Assembly (NCBI GenBank): GCA_905480595.1
Contig: CAJQQY010000098.1
Location: forward strand, 1 to 32,126
Origin: an uncultured Saprospiraceae bacterium
GTDB taxonomy: Bacteria; Bacteroidota; Bacteroidia; Chitinophagales; Saprospiraceae
DNA length: 32,126 nt
Direction: 5' to 3'
The translations under genes and the position numbers were made by a program. The notes under the pieces are model-generated. The model did not search any database and had not been told where the DNA came from. It saw only the letters and a list, made by a program, of their open reading frames with translations. Numbering within the stretch: position 1 is the first letter of the stretch; every line of letters starts with the position of its first letter. This document shows, piece by piece, positions 7,552 through 15,075 of the stretch.

Positions 7552-9861
7552 TTATCCTAAAACCTTATTGTCTTTTACATAAGGTTGATTATACATTCTT
7601 ACACCTGTCGCTGAATGGAATGCATTTGCAATCGCAGCACCTGCAGGTGGTAAAGTAGGTTCACCAAGTCCAGTTGGAGATTTTCCATTATCAACATAAT
7701 GCACTTCAATTTGAGGAGCTTCGTTCATTCTGATCAAACGATAATTGTTGAAGTTATTCATGGCAGGTTGACCATTTTCAAAAGTAAAATCACCAAACAT
7801 TGAGTGACCAATTCCATCAATGACTCCGCCTTGAATCAAGTTGGTTGCAGCTAATGGATTTATTACAATTCCGCAATCAACGACACACACTACCTTTTCT
7901 ACCTTTGGAACATTGTCTACTACTTTTACCTGAGCGACTTGTGCTACATAAGTATTGTGAGAATAAAAAGCACTAAAACCAAGGTGAGTTCCTCTAGGAG
8001 CATTTCCCCAACCACCTTTATCTGCAGCCATTTTTATAGCAGCGATAAAACGATCTGGTTCATAATTTCCTTTAGACATTAAATCTTTTTTCGCTTCCTT
8101 TAATGTCTCTTCATCTTCTATTTCTTCTTCTAGTTTTGTGTGCGCATCATAAACCTCTTTTGCTTTTTCCAAAATGTCTAAACGCATTTGCACAGCATCC
8201 TGTCCTGTTTTTTGAGCCACCTCATCTAGAAAACTTTGCTCAGCTGATGCTAAGAAGTTTGTGTAAGGTGCTCTCCATGCTCCAGTCGAAACATTACTTT
8301 CAAATGAGTGGTTATCACATTTGTAATTGGCAATTCCAGAAGCTGGAAATCCATCAGCAAGCGCTGACCACATATTTCCATTCACCGCAGCTTCGATCAA
8401 ATGATAACCTGTAATTTTATTATCCTTGATAGCTGCTCGGATTTTATAATGCACAGCCGGACGGTAAGTTCCTGCAGTCATATCATCTTCTCGAGTCCAA
8501 ACTACTTGAACTGGTGCTTTAACTTCTTTTGAAGCTTGTACTGCTTCCAGAGCAAAATCGCCATAGAGTCTTCGACCAAAACCACCACCCATTCGAGTCA
8601 TTTGTAAATCAATTTTTGCAAATGCTTTATCTCGCGCAGCCTTAGCAGCATCTTCATCTTCAGGATCATGCTCCTCAATTAAATTCAACATACCAGCTAC
8701 TCTACCTCGAGTCCATTCTGGTGTTTGAATTGGCCCTACAAGTTCTACTTTTTCATCAGTTACGTTTGCGAAAAAATTCATTGGTTCCATGCAGTTATGA
8801 GGCAAAAATGGAGACTCGTATGTTCTTTCGATAACTTCATCTGCTTCCGCAAATGCCTTATCAGGATCTCCATCCAATCGAACAGCTTCTTTTGCTTTAC
8901 TTTCTGTCAATTTATTTAAAGCTACTTTATGGTTAGTTGTATTTTCTCCTGGAGAAGCATTTTCCCAAACTGCAACTAAAGCTTTTTTCCCTTTCATCGC
9001 AGCCCAAGTTGAATTGGCTACAACAGCTACTTTATCCAACATGACTTGTTCGCCTTTGAACTGTTGACGTTGCGGAATTTGCATTTTGACAACCTTCTGA
9101 ACACCAGCAACTTTTAATGCCTCGGTATCATCTACCGATACTAGTTTTTGACCAAATGCAGGTGCTCGCAAGACAGCAGCATACATCATTCCTTCTCTCT
9201 TAGTATCCATTCCGAAAAGTGGTTTTCCAGTAATGATATCTTCCATATCCACATTGCCTCTTGGCGTTCCGATGATTTTGTAATCCTTAGTTTCTTTTAA
9301 TGTTATATCTTCCTCATTAGGTACATCCATGTTAGAAGCTACTTTTGCTACCTCTCCAAAACCTAATGATTCTCCTTTTCCATTTGAAATCATTCCGTCA
9401 GAAACAGAACATTCGGAAGGATCAATTTCCCATTGTTTAGCAGCAGCGTTAACCAACATTCGTTTGGCCGTTGCTCCAGCCATTCTTAAACTTGTCCATC
9501 CATGACGAATAGATTGACTTCCACCTGCGACTTGTCGAGAGTACCATTCTGTATTTAAGCCTGCTTGCTCGACCATCACATCTTCCCATTTTACATCCAA
9601 TTCCTCTGCGACGATCATCGGCATTGATGTTTTAATATTTTGACCGATTTCAGGATTTGGTGAATAAATAGTTACTAAACCATTGTCACCTATTTTTAAA
9701 AATGCATTGATGTCAAACCATTCTTTAGGCATGGTTCTAATTGGAGTAACATCTTTGGGAGAATTACACGAACTCCAATTGAATCCTAAAACCAAACCTC
9801 CGCCTGAAAGAGCAGATAGTTTTAGGAAATTACGACGATTAACTTTATTTATATTTTCCAT
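7552..9861 (-). CDS. Tat-exported molybdopterin subunit of a xanthine dehydrogenase-family hydroxylase (IorB type)
   Basis: The catalytic large subunit (769 residues) of a two-subunit molybdenum hydroxylase. It resembles isoquinoline 1-oxidoreductase beta subunits and related periplasmic aldehyde oxidoreductases, which hydroxylate or oxidise N-heterocycles or aldehydes using water. A twin-arginine signal (RRNFLK at residues 9-14, then a glycine-rich hydrophobic run) sends the folded enzyme to the periplasm. Cys32 (WSSC) could be a poor lipobox. The molybdopterin-binding motif GGGFGRR lies near residue 425, and the GLGEP motif near residue 733 carries the catalytic glutamate. An acidic stretch (EEHDPEDEDAAKAA) around residue 395 looks like a lineage insertion. 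The 2Fe-2S subunit gene lies 85 bases upstream on the same strand. There is no FAD subunit, so electrons probably pass to a cytochrome or another carrier. Substrate unknown. Confidence 0.92.
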   Translation of the reverse strand: MENINKVNRRNFLKLSALSGGGLVLGFNWSSCNSPKDVTPIRTMPKEWFDINAFLKIGDNGLVTIYSPNPEIGQNIKTSMPMIVAEELDVKWEDVMVEQAGLNTEWYSRQVAGGSQSIRHGWTSLRMAGATAKRMLVNAAAKQWEIDPSECSVSDGMISNGKGESLGFGEVAKVASNMDVPNEEDITLKETKDYKIIGTPRGNVDMEDIITGKPLFGMDTKREGMMYAAVLRAPAFGQKLVSVDDTEALKVAGVQKVVKMQIPQRQQFKGEQVMLDKVAVVANSTWAAMKGKKALVAVWENASPGENTTNHKVALNKLTESKAKEAVRLDGDPDKAFAEADEVIERTYESPFLPHNCMEPMNFFANVTDEKVELVGPIQTPEWTRGRVAGMLNLIEEHDPEDEDAAKAARDKAFAKIDLQMTRMGGGFGRRLYGDFALEAVQASKEVKAPVQVVWTREDDMTAGTYRPAVHYKIRAAIKDNKITGYHLIEAAVNGNMWSALADGFPASGIANYKCDNHSFESNVSTGAWRAPYTNFLASAEQSFLDEVAQKTGQDAVQMRLDILEKAKEVYDAHTKLEEEIEDEETLKEAKKDLMSKGNYEPDRFIAAIKMAADKGGWGNAPRGTHLGFSAFYSHNTYVAQVAQVKVVDNVPKVEKVVCVVDCGIVINPLAATNLIQGGVIDGIGHSMFGDFTFENGQPAMNNFNNYRLIRMNEAPQIEVHYVDNGKSPTGLGEPTLPPAGAAIANAFHSATGVRMYNQPYVKDNKVLG

Positions 9862-9946
9862 AATGAATTATGATTAAGATCTTTTTTTGAAAAAAAATAA
9901 TACAAAAGCTGTTAACCCTTAATAGTTAACAATTCACAATTAGGCA

Positions 9947-10405
9947 CTAACCGTTTCCAGCCGCTGTTTTAATTGCTGCTTTGATTCGATTATAAGTTCC
10001 GCACCTGCAAATATTTCCACGCATTGAATTGTCAATATCTTCATCGCTAGGGTTGGAATTATTACTAAGTAATGCTGCTGCGTTCATAATTTGACCTGCT
10101 TGACAGTAGCCACATTGTGGAACGTCATGTTCACGCCAAGCCTCTTGTAATGGGTGAGAGGCATCAGCTGAAAGGCCTTCAATTGTTGTGATTTTTTTTC
10201 CTTCAACTGAGGAGACAGGAATTATACAAGATCTCATTGCTTGTCCGTCGATGTGAATAGTACATGTACCACATTGAGCAATTCCGCAACCATATTTGGT
10301 GCCGACTAACCCAACTGTGTCTCGCAAAACCCATAAAATAGGAGTGTCAGACTCCGCTTCTACGGTTTGCATTTTTCCATTGATGTTTAGATTGTAAGTT
10401 GCCAT
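9947..10405 (-). CDS. 2Fe-2S subunit of the molybdenum hydroxylase (IorA type)
   Basis: The small electron-transfer subunit (152 residues, the usual length). It has an N-terminal plant-type ferredoxin domain with cluster ligands Cys40, Cys45, Cys48 and Cys60 ([10 protein letters not shown]). A C-terminal all-helical domain carries the second cluster, Cys98, Cys101, Cys133 and Cys135 (CGYCQAG and CRC). All eight ligands are present, so both clusters should form. There is no signal peptide. In this family the small subunit is expected to be exported as a folded complex with the Tat-bearing large subunit. It is the first gene of the pair and is transcribed toward the large subunit, divergent from the hemoglobin gene. 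Confidence 0.93.
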   Translation of the reverse strand: MATYNLNINGKMQTVEAESDTPILWVLRDTVGLVGTKYGCGIAQCGTCTIHIDGQAMRSCIIPVSSVEGKKITTIEGLSADASHPLQEAWREHDVPQCGYCQAGQIMNAAALLSNNSNPSDEDIDNSMRGNICRCGTYNRIKAAIKTAAGNG

Positions 10406-10538
10406 AATATTTGGTATTTTATTTTATGACAAATTAATTAAAAAATATGAGAATCAGAGGGAGGAAGGGAATGTTTTGTAAGGATTGTGGGATTTTTTTT
10501 ACGTGAGAATTTTTCCGAGAAAAAAACTTGAATTTACT

Positions 10539-10572
10539 TTGACAAAGTCTTTCTTTGTTTTGTTTACATTTG
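10539..10572 (+). promoter_or_regulatory. Bacteroidota-type promoter of the hemoglobin gene
   Basis: TACATTTG at 10565-10572 matches the -7 consensus TAnnTTTG exactly. A TTG at 10539-10541 lies 23 bases upstream, within the accepted 17-23 base spacing. The predicted start would be about 25-30 bases before the ATG. Confidence 0.55.
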
Positions 10573-10604
10573 CTTAAGAATTTTTTAATTATAAAAAAGG
10601 AAAG

Positions 10605-10997
10605 ATGATGGATATAGCAGGAAAAGATGATATTAAAATATTTGTGGATAGATTCTATGAAAAGATTCGAGAGGATGAAACGTTGGGGCCTGTTTTCGCT
10701 TTGCGAATTCCAGCTGAAAATTGGCCAAAGCATTTGGAGCGGATGTATAGTTTTTGGAATACCATTTTATTTTTCCAAAGAGAATATACTGGGAATCCTT
10801 TTCAAAAACACGTTGGTTTGCCTGTAGATAATTCTCACTTTGAACATTGGGTGAAACTTTTTCACGCAACGATTGATGAAAATTTTGAAGGGAAACAAGC
10901 GGAAGAAGCTAAACGTCGAGCTGGTAATATGGGGAAGTTATTTAGCCATAAATTGCAATACTTAAAAGACAATCCAAATTTTAAACCTATCGTTTAA
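10605..10997 (+). CDS. group III truncated hemoglobin
   Basis: A 130-residue heme protein of the 2-on-2 globin fold, group III. The family carries out ligand binding linked to nitric oxide or oxygen detoxification, or electron transfer to oxidases, in the cytoplasm. Seen directly: FYEKIREDETLGPVF (B helix, with Phe17-Tyr18), W-x2-H-x3-M-x2-FW, and NPFQKHVGLP, in which His69 corresponds to the proximal heme ligand of Campylobacter Ctb. HFEHWVKLF of the following helix is also family-typical. Length is normal. Two adjacent ATGs could start it; GGAAAG directly upstream favours the first. A consensus promoter precedes it, and the secreted TPR gene follows after 34 bases, so they may share a transcript. 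Confidence 0.93.
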   Translation: MMDIAGKDDIKIFVDRFYEKIREDETLGPVFALRIPAENWPKHLERMYSFWNTILFFQREYTGNPFQKHVGLPVDNSHFEHWVKLFHATIDENFEGKQAEEAKRRAGNMGKLFSHKLQYLKDNPNFKPIV

Positions 10998-11031
10998 TTC
11001 TTAGTCCTGTAACATAGAATCAAGAAAATAA

Positions 11032-12366
11032 ATGAAGTACTTTTTTGCTTTTCAGTCATTTTTAATTTTTGGGATTTTGCTTTTTTCCAGCGATGCATTT
11101 GCGCAAGCTGGACGAAGCCCTGTTTCGATGAAGAAACCTTTGGCAGAGGATATCTATTATAGAGGAACGGGAGCTTTATTTGCAAAAAAATATGAGGTGG
11201 CGATTTTATATTTTGACCGGGTTCTAAAAATGGACAAAGAATTTTATTCGAGAGCTTATAACAAACGAGGTGAATGTAATTATAGATTGAAAAATTATGA
11301 CGAAGCTCTAATCGATTTTGATAATGCGATAGAAAATGCTCCACTATTTGCAGAGGCGTATTATAATCGGGGTAAACTTTTTTTTCATGGCTTAAAGAAA
11401 AATGATGAAGCCCTGAGAGATTTTGAAAAGACGATAGATCTAATGCCTAAATATTCGGAAGCGATCTATCATGTTGGATTAGTTCATGTATCAAATGAAG
11501 AGCTTCCTAAAGCAATTGATTTTTTTACAAAAGCGATAAGACTTGATGCAAGTGATGATGATTATTTTGTTTCGAGAGGATTAGCGTATTGTGAATTAAG
11601 TTTGTATGATTCTGCTATTCTAGATCTTGATACTGCGCTGATTATCAGTCCTGAAAATTTAGAAGCATTGACTTGTAGGATAATTTGTAATGTTAAATTA
11701 GAAGCATATAACTTGGCAATGGAAGATATAGAGGAGGGGATTTCTATAGATTCTTTAGATTCTTGGTTTTGGAATGAGCGAGGAGTTACTCATACAAAAT
11801 TGGATAATGATAAAATGGCAGTTGCTGATTTTTCTAAGGCTATTGAACTGTCTCCTGATAAAGCTTTTCTTTATGGTAATAGGGGAGATGCTTTTGTAAA
11901 CTTAAAAAAATATGATGAAGCGCTCTTGGACTATGATAAGTCGTTGGAAGTAGATTCAACTTATGTTGCGGCTGTAAATAATCGAGGGATTTTGTACGAT
12001 TTAATGGATAAAAACGAATTAGCGATTCTTGATTTTTCAAAATCTATTGAGTTGAATCCTGCGGGTGCAGGTTTCTCATTGAATAATCGAGCGAACTCTT
12101 ATCGGAAATTGAAACAGTTTGATAAAGCTAGAATTGATGTCGAGAAATCTATTGAATTAAATGATGATAATGGTTGGGCTTTTGCAACATTGGCTTTTAT
12201 TTTTGCGGATGAAGGGGATGATGAACAATTTTTTAAGAATATTGAAATAGCGATTTCGAAGCCGTTGGCGTATCCTTTAAAAGAAAAATTAGAAGGGGTG
12301 AAGTCTCTGGAGAAATATAAAAATGATCAAAGGTTTTTGAAGATTTTGGAGGAATCTGAGGGGTGA
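11032..12366 (+). CDS. secreted tetratricopeptide-repeat protein
   Basis: A 444-residue protein with a Sec signal peptide (residues 1-25, ending SDAFAQ) followed almost entirely by about eleven 34-residue TPR units. Well-formed copies include AYNKRGECNYRLKNYDEAL, LYGNRGDAFVNLKKYDEAL and AVNNRGILYDLMDKNELAI. Each shows the expected small/large residue pattern (W/Y at 4, G at 8, Y at 11, A at 20). TPRs build a superhelix that binds proteins. Here the protein sits in the periplasm or on the outer membrane's inner face and has no catalytic or sorting domain. The last repeats (after residue ~400) degenerate. It starts 34 bases after the hemoglobin gene. Its partner is unknown. Confidence 0.88.
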   Translation: MKYFFAFQSFLIFGILLFSSDAFAQAGRSPVSMKKPLAEDIYYRGTGALFAKKYEVAILYFDRVLKMDKEFYSRAYNKRGECNYRLKNYDEALIDFDNAIENAPLFAEAYYNRGKLFFHGLKKNDEALRDFEKTIDLMPKYSEAIYHVGLVHVSNEELPKAIDFFTKAIRLDASDDDYFVSRGLAYCELSLYDSAILDLDTALIISPENLEALTCRIICNVKLEAYNLAMEDIEEGISIDSLDSWFWNERGVTHTKLDNDKMAVADFSKAIELSPDKAFLYGNRGDAFVNLKKYDEALLDYDKSLEVDSTYVAAVNNRGILYDLMDKNELAILDFSKSIELNPAGAGFSLNNRANSYRKLKQFDKARIDVEKSIELNDDNGWAFATLAFIFADEGDDEQFFKNIEIAISKPLAYPLKEKLEGVKSLEKYKNDQRFLKILEESEG

Positions 12367-12368
12367 AT

Positions 12369-12453
12369 TTTTGAACCATATAAGGCATTTAAGAACATTT
12401 AAGACCACTTGCGAAAAACTTATATGTCCTTAAATACCTTTTTTGGTTGAAAA
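12369..12453 (-). terminator. long imperfect inverted repeat between convergent genes
   Basis: Arms of 35 bases (12369-12403 and 12419-12453) are complementary except at about six positions, with a 15-base loop. Two of the mismatches become G-U pairs only when read on the minus strand. That suggests the structure forms mainly in the transcript of the minus-strand gene ending at 12457. It fills almost the whole gap between the two stop codons. Confidence 0.6.
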
Positions 12454-12456
12454 ATA

Positions 12457-13281
12457 TTAAAGCATTATTAATAAAACAATCCCCAAAACTACCGTCCGAA
12501 ACCCTACCCAAGAAATCGTCATTGCAAACGGAACTCCCAGTAATTTACATCTCCGAATATGTTCAAAAAATATAATGCTCACCACAATTCCAAACATTGT
12601 AATTAATCCAAACAAAGAAATTGGAACGTAATAATTAGTCAAAAGTACAGGCAATAAAAGTATTCCTCCGATCATCGAAACAGTTGACATGTTCCCTAAA
12701 TATTCTAGGGTTTTATCTTTTTTGAAAAAAGAAATCGCGATTAATTGCCAGCCAATTTGACCAAAGCAGATGATGAATTCTCTTACCCAATTATGTTCCC
12801 AACCCAATCGTGCATTTAAATGAAAAGCAAATTGATTTAATACTAGACCAGTAAAAATAGCTACAAAAATAATGTATGCCCATCTATATTTTTTGTTGAC
12901 TTGAGGAGTACAATCTCTTGTGTTTTCACTTTTTAAGGTTGGATAAATCACTTTTCGATTGTAAGAAATAAAGCGATAGAGCCGCAAGAGAAAAGCATAA
13001 ACCAATTGACTGTGTAAGAATTTTTTAAAAAGAGTAGATCCATGAGAAACGATCTCAATCATGGCATCAATACCATAATGGGCAGTAGAAGTTTCCGTAT
13101 CCAAAAGAGCTATTTCATTTTTTGCTCGCTCCATATCAATTTGATTAGCATAAAACTCATGAACTGTTTGATAAGGTGAAACAGTATTTTTATCAATTAA
13201 TCCAATTTTAGTAAAACATTTTCCATAGATTTTGCACATTGGACAATCTTTATCGATGAGCAGTTTTCGGTTCTTTAGCAT
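12457..13281 (-). CDS. DCC-type thiol oxidoreductase domain fused to a membrane domain
   Basis: A 274-residue two-part protein. Residues 1-125 resemble the DCC/DUF393 thiol-disulfide oxidoreductase family: the CxxC motif DKDCPMCKIYG (Cys13, Cys16) stands at the N-terminus. The family's YGIDAMIEIV segment follows, then an LLRLYRFISYNRKVIYP end. Residues ~130-274 contain about four transmembrane helices with a cluster of charged residues between them. DUF393 proteins are often ~130 residues alone; some Bacteroidota members continue into a membrane part like this one. The redox domain is on the N-terminal side and has no signal peptide, so it probably faces the cytoplasm. The real substrate is unknown. 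Convergent with the TPR gene and divergent from the EamA permease. Confidence 0.75.
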   Translation of the reverse strand: MLKNRKLLIDKDCPMCKIYGKCFTKIGLIDKNTVSPYQTVHEFYANQIDMERAKNEIALLDTETSTAHYGIDAMIEIVSHGSTLFKKFLHSQLVYAFLLRLYRFISYNRKVIYPTLKSENTRDCTPQVNKKYRWAYIIFVAIFTGLVLNQFAFHLNARLGWEHNWVREFIICFGQIGWQLIAISFFKKDKTLEYLGNMSTVSMIGGILLLPVLLTNYYVPISLFGLITMFGIVVSIIFFEHIRRCKLLGVPFAMTISWVGFRTVVLGIVLLIML

Positions 13282-13338
13282 GGCAATATTTTTTAGTGTG
13301 GAATAAGTTTATGAAACAAATATAGGTTAAAAAGTACA

Positions 13339-13362
13339 AACTTTCATTTTTTATTGAAAGTT
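13339..13362. promoter_or_regulatory. 8-bp dyad in the divergent 13282-13468 intergenic region
   Basis: AACTTTCA (13339-13346) and TGAAAGTT (13355-13362) form a perfect dyad with an 8-base spacer, midway between two divergent genes. A shared operator is plausible, but nothing more can be shown. Confidence 0.35.
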
Positions 13363-13468
13363 CAGTAACTTAAAATTGGTTTTCCTTTTTTACACCAAAG
13401 CATAAAAAGATTCCCAACTTTTGATTTCCTTTGTCAATTCGAAAATTACTTTCAAAATAAATCCCCGA

Positions 13469-14371
13469 ATGACTGAAAATAAACGTGATATTTGGTTGAT
13501 TCCACTTTGCATTTTTATAGTATATATAGTGTGGGGAACTACCTATTTGGCTAATGCTTGGGGAGTGAAAGTGATTCCACCTTTTTTGTTTGCGGCTGTT
13601 CGATTTATAATAGCAGGAAGTGTTTTATTATTGATTTCTAGTTTTTTTAAACCCATCAAAATCTCTTGGAATCAATTTAAAAATTTAGCTTTTGCAGGAC
13701 TCCTATTATTTGGAATTGGAAATGGGTTAGTCACGTGGGCATTACAATATGTGGACTCTGGAATTACAGCTCTCGTTATTTCATTAGAACCATTGGTAGT
13801 CGCACTTATGCTTTGGTATTTAAAAAAACAAAAGCCTCAAATTAATACTTGGCTAGGAATTGCTTTAGGTATTTTTGGGATGGCACTTCTGGTTGGACAA
13901 CCTAGATTTGTTTCTAGCTGGGAATGGATGATAGGTTTTAGTTTTATATTTATTGCGATGTTAGCTTGGGGGTATATTTCGATTTGGATATCGACAGCAG
14001 ATTTACCAGAGTCTGTATTTCAGAGCGCAAGTATACAAATGATTTTAGGTGGACTAATGCTTTTAGCAAGTAGTTTTGGGATGCAAGAAGTTCAAAATTT
14101 TGATTGGTCAACTATAACCTCAAGAGCAATTGGTTCCTGGATTTATTTGATGATATTTGGTTCGATTCTGGCATTTTCGGCGTTCAATTATTTGTTATTA
14201 AAAGTTTCGCCTACACGAGTTGTTGCGTCATCTTATGTTCATCCTGTGATCGCTATGGCTTTGGGTTTTTTCCTGAATCATGAAAAAATTACTACTCAAT
14301 CAATTTTAGCAGCTGGAATTTTATTAATTGGCGTGGTGCTAATTAATCGAGATAAATCGCAGGCACATTAG
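13469..14371 (+). CDS. EamA-family (DMT superfamily) permease
   Basis: A 300-residue inner-membrane transporter of the drug/metabolite transporter superfamily with ten hydrophobic segments arranged as two EamA repeats. The first repeat shows VYIVWGTTYLANAWG, PPFLFAAVRFIIAG and ALQYVDSGITALVISLEPL; the second ends with SPTRVVASSYVHPVIAMALG and IGVVLINR. These are family-typical (YedA/RhaT relatives). Such proteins export amino acids, metabolites or drugs; the substrate is not predictable here. The ATG at 13469 is preferred because the upstream alternative at 13421 would add a polar 16-residue leader before the first helix. It is transcribed singly and followed by a barrel gene after 91 bases. 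Confidence 0.88.
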   Translation: MTENKRDIWLIPLCIFIVYIVWGTTYLANAWGVKVIPPFLFAAVRFIIAGSVLLLISSFFKPIKISWNQFKNLAFAGLLLFGIGNGLVTWALQYVDSGITALVISLEPLVVALMLWYLKKQKPQINTWLGIALGIFGMALLVGQPRFVSSWEWMIGFSFIFIAMLAWGYISIWISTADLPESVFQSASIQMILGGLMLLASSFGMQEVQNFDWSTITSRAIGSWIYLMIFGSILAFSAFNYLLLKVSPTRVVASSYVHPVIAMALGFFLNHEKITTQSILAAGILLIGVVLINRDKSQAH

Positions 14372-14462
14372 ACTATATTTGGATCTTAGCCGTTTTTCCA
14401 TATAACTTCATTTAGAATAAACTCTTTTAAGGATTTAAATTTTTTACTAAAAATATTAAAAC

Positions 14463-14996
14463 ATGAAAAAACAGATTTTATTTTTCACTTTACTTTTTTC
14501 CACTTTTTTAACTTTCAGTCAAACCAATGAAGGAGATAAATTAGTAGGAGGAACTGTTAGTTTTGGGACTCAATTTGTTCAAAATAATAACAATTTGTTG
14601 TTTCTAAATTTTAATCCGAATTATGGAAAATTTATTCTTGATAATATTACAGTAGGAGCAGGTGTTGGTTTAAATTTTCAAAAACAAGATGATAATTCTG
14701 TCACTTCAATCAGTCTGCTGCCATTCGCAAGGTATTATGTTGGAAATTCTGATGTGCTACAATTTTATGGAGAAATAAAAGGTGGGTATATTTTTCAAAG
14801 ATTAAATAATAATTTTACAACCGTAAATAATCAAGGAGGACAATTTAATATTGGACCAGGAGCAGCCTTTTTTTTAAGTGAAAATGTTTCATTTGATTTT
14901 CAAGTAAATTATCAATTCGTTCGAATAGAAGAAGCTAGAAATAGAAGTTTAAGTTTTAATTTTGGATTTCAAGTTTATTTATTGGGCGATGAATAA
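14463..14996 (+). CDS. small outer-membrane beta-barrel protein
   Basis: A 177-residue protein with a Sec signal peptide (about residues 1-19, ending FLTFSQ). The remainder is built of amphipathic beta-strands: FILDNITVGAGVGLNF, LLPFARYYVG, LQFYGEIKGGYIFQ and VSFDFQVNYQFVRIE. The size and strand pattern fit the eight-stranded outer-membrane beta-barrel (OmpA/OprF-like "porin family") group. The strand spacing around GPGAAFFLSENVSFDFQVNY is characteristic of these proteins in Bacteroidota. It ends YLLGDE instead of with the aromatic residue most barrels have, which slightly lowers confidence. No partner gene is evident. A strong terminator follows. Confidence 0.8.
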   Translation: MKKQILFFTLLFSTFLTFSQTNEGDKLVGGTVSFGTQFVQNNNNLLFLNFNPNYGKFILDNITVGAGVGLNFQKQDDNSVTSISLLPFARYYVGNSDVLQFYGEIKGGYIFQRLNNNFTTVNNQGGQFNIGPGAAFFLSENVSFDFQVNYQFVRIEEARNRSLSFNFGFQVYLLGDE

Positions 14997-15024
14997 AAAT
15001 AGTATTTGCAAGATAATACCAACT

Positions 15025-15064
15025 AAAAAATCCCTTTCAACTTTTAAGCTGAAAGGGATTTTTT
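15025..15064. terminator. bidirectional intrinsic terminator
   Basis: A 14-15 bp stem (15025-15039 and 15050-15064, core ATCCCTTTC/GAAAGGGAT) with flanking A- and T-runs. It lies between the convergent barrel and amidase genes. Confidence 0.88.
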
Positions 15065-15075
15065 GTTTTTTTTGT

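Noticed and set aside
8103-8414. Plus-strand 103-codon frame inside the molybdopterin subunit gene
   Set aside because: Antisense to a gene with clear family motifs; no start signal or domain.
8725-9877. Plus-strand frames at 8725-8919 and 9683-9877
   Set aside because: Both are antisense to the molybdopterin subunit gene and show no features of real proteins.
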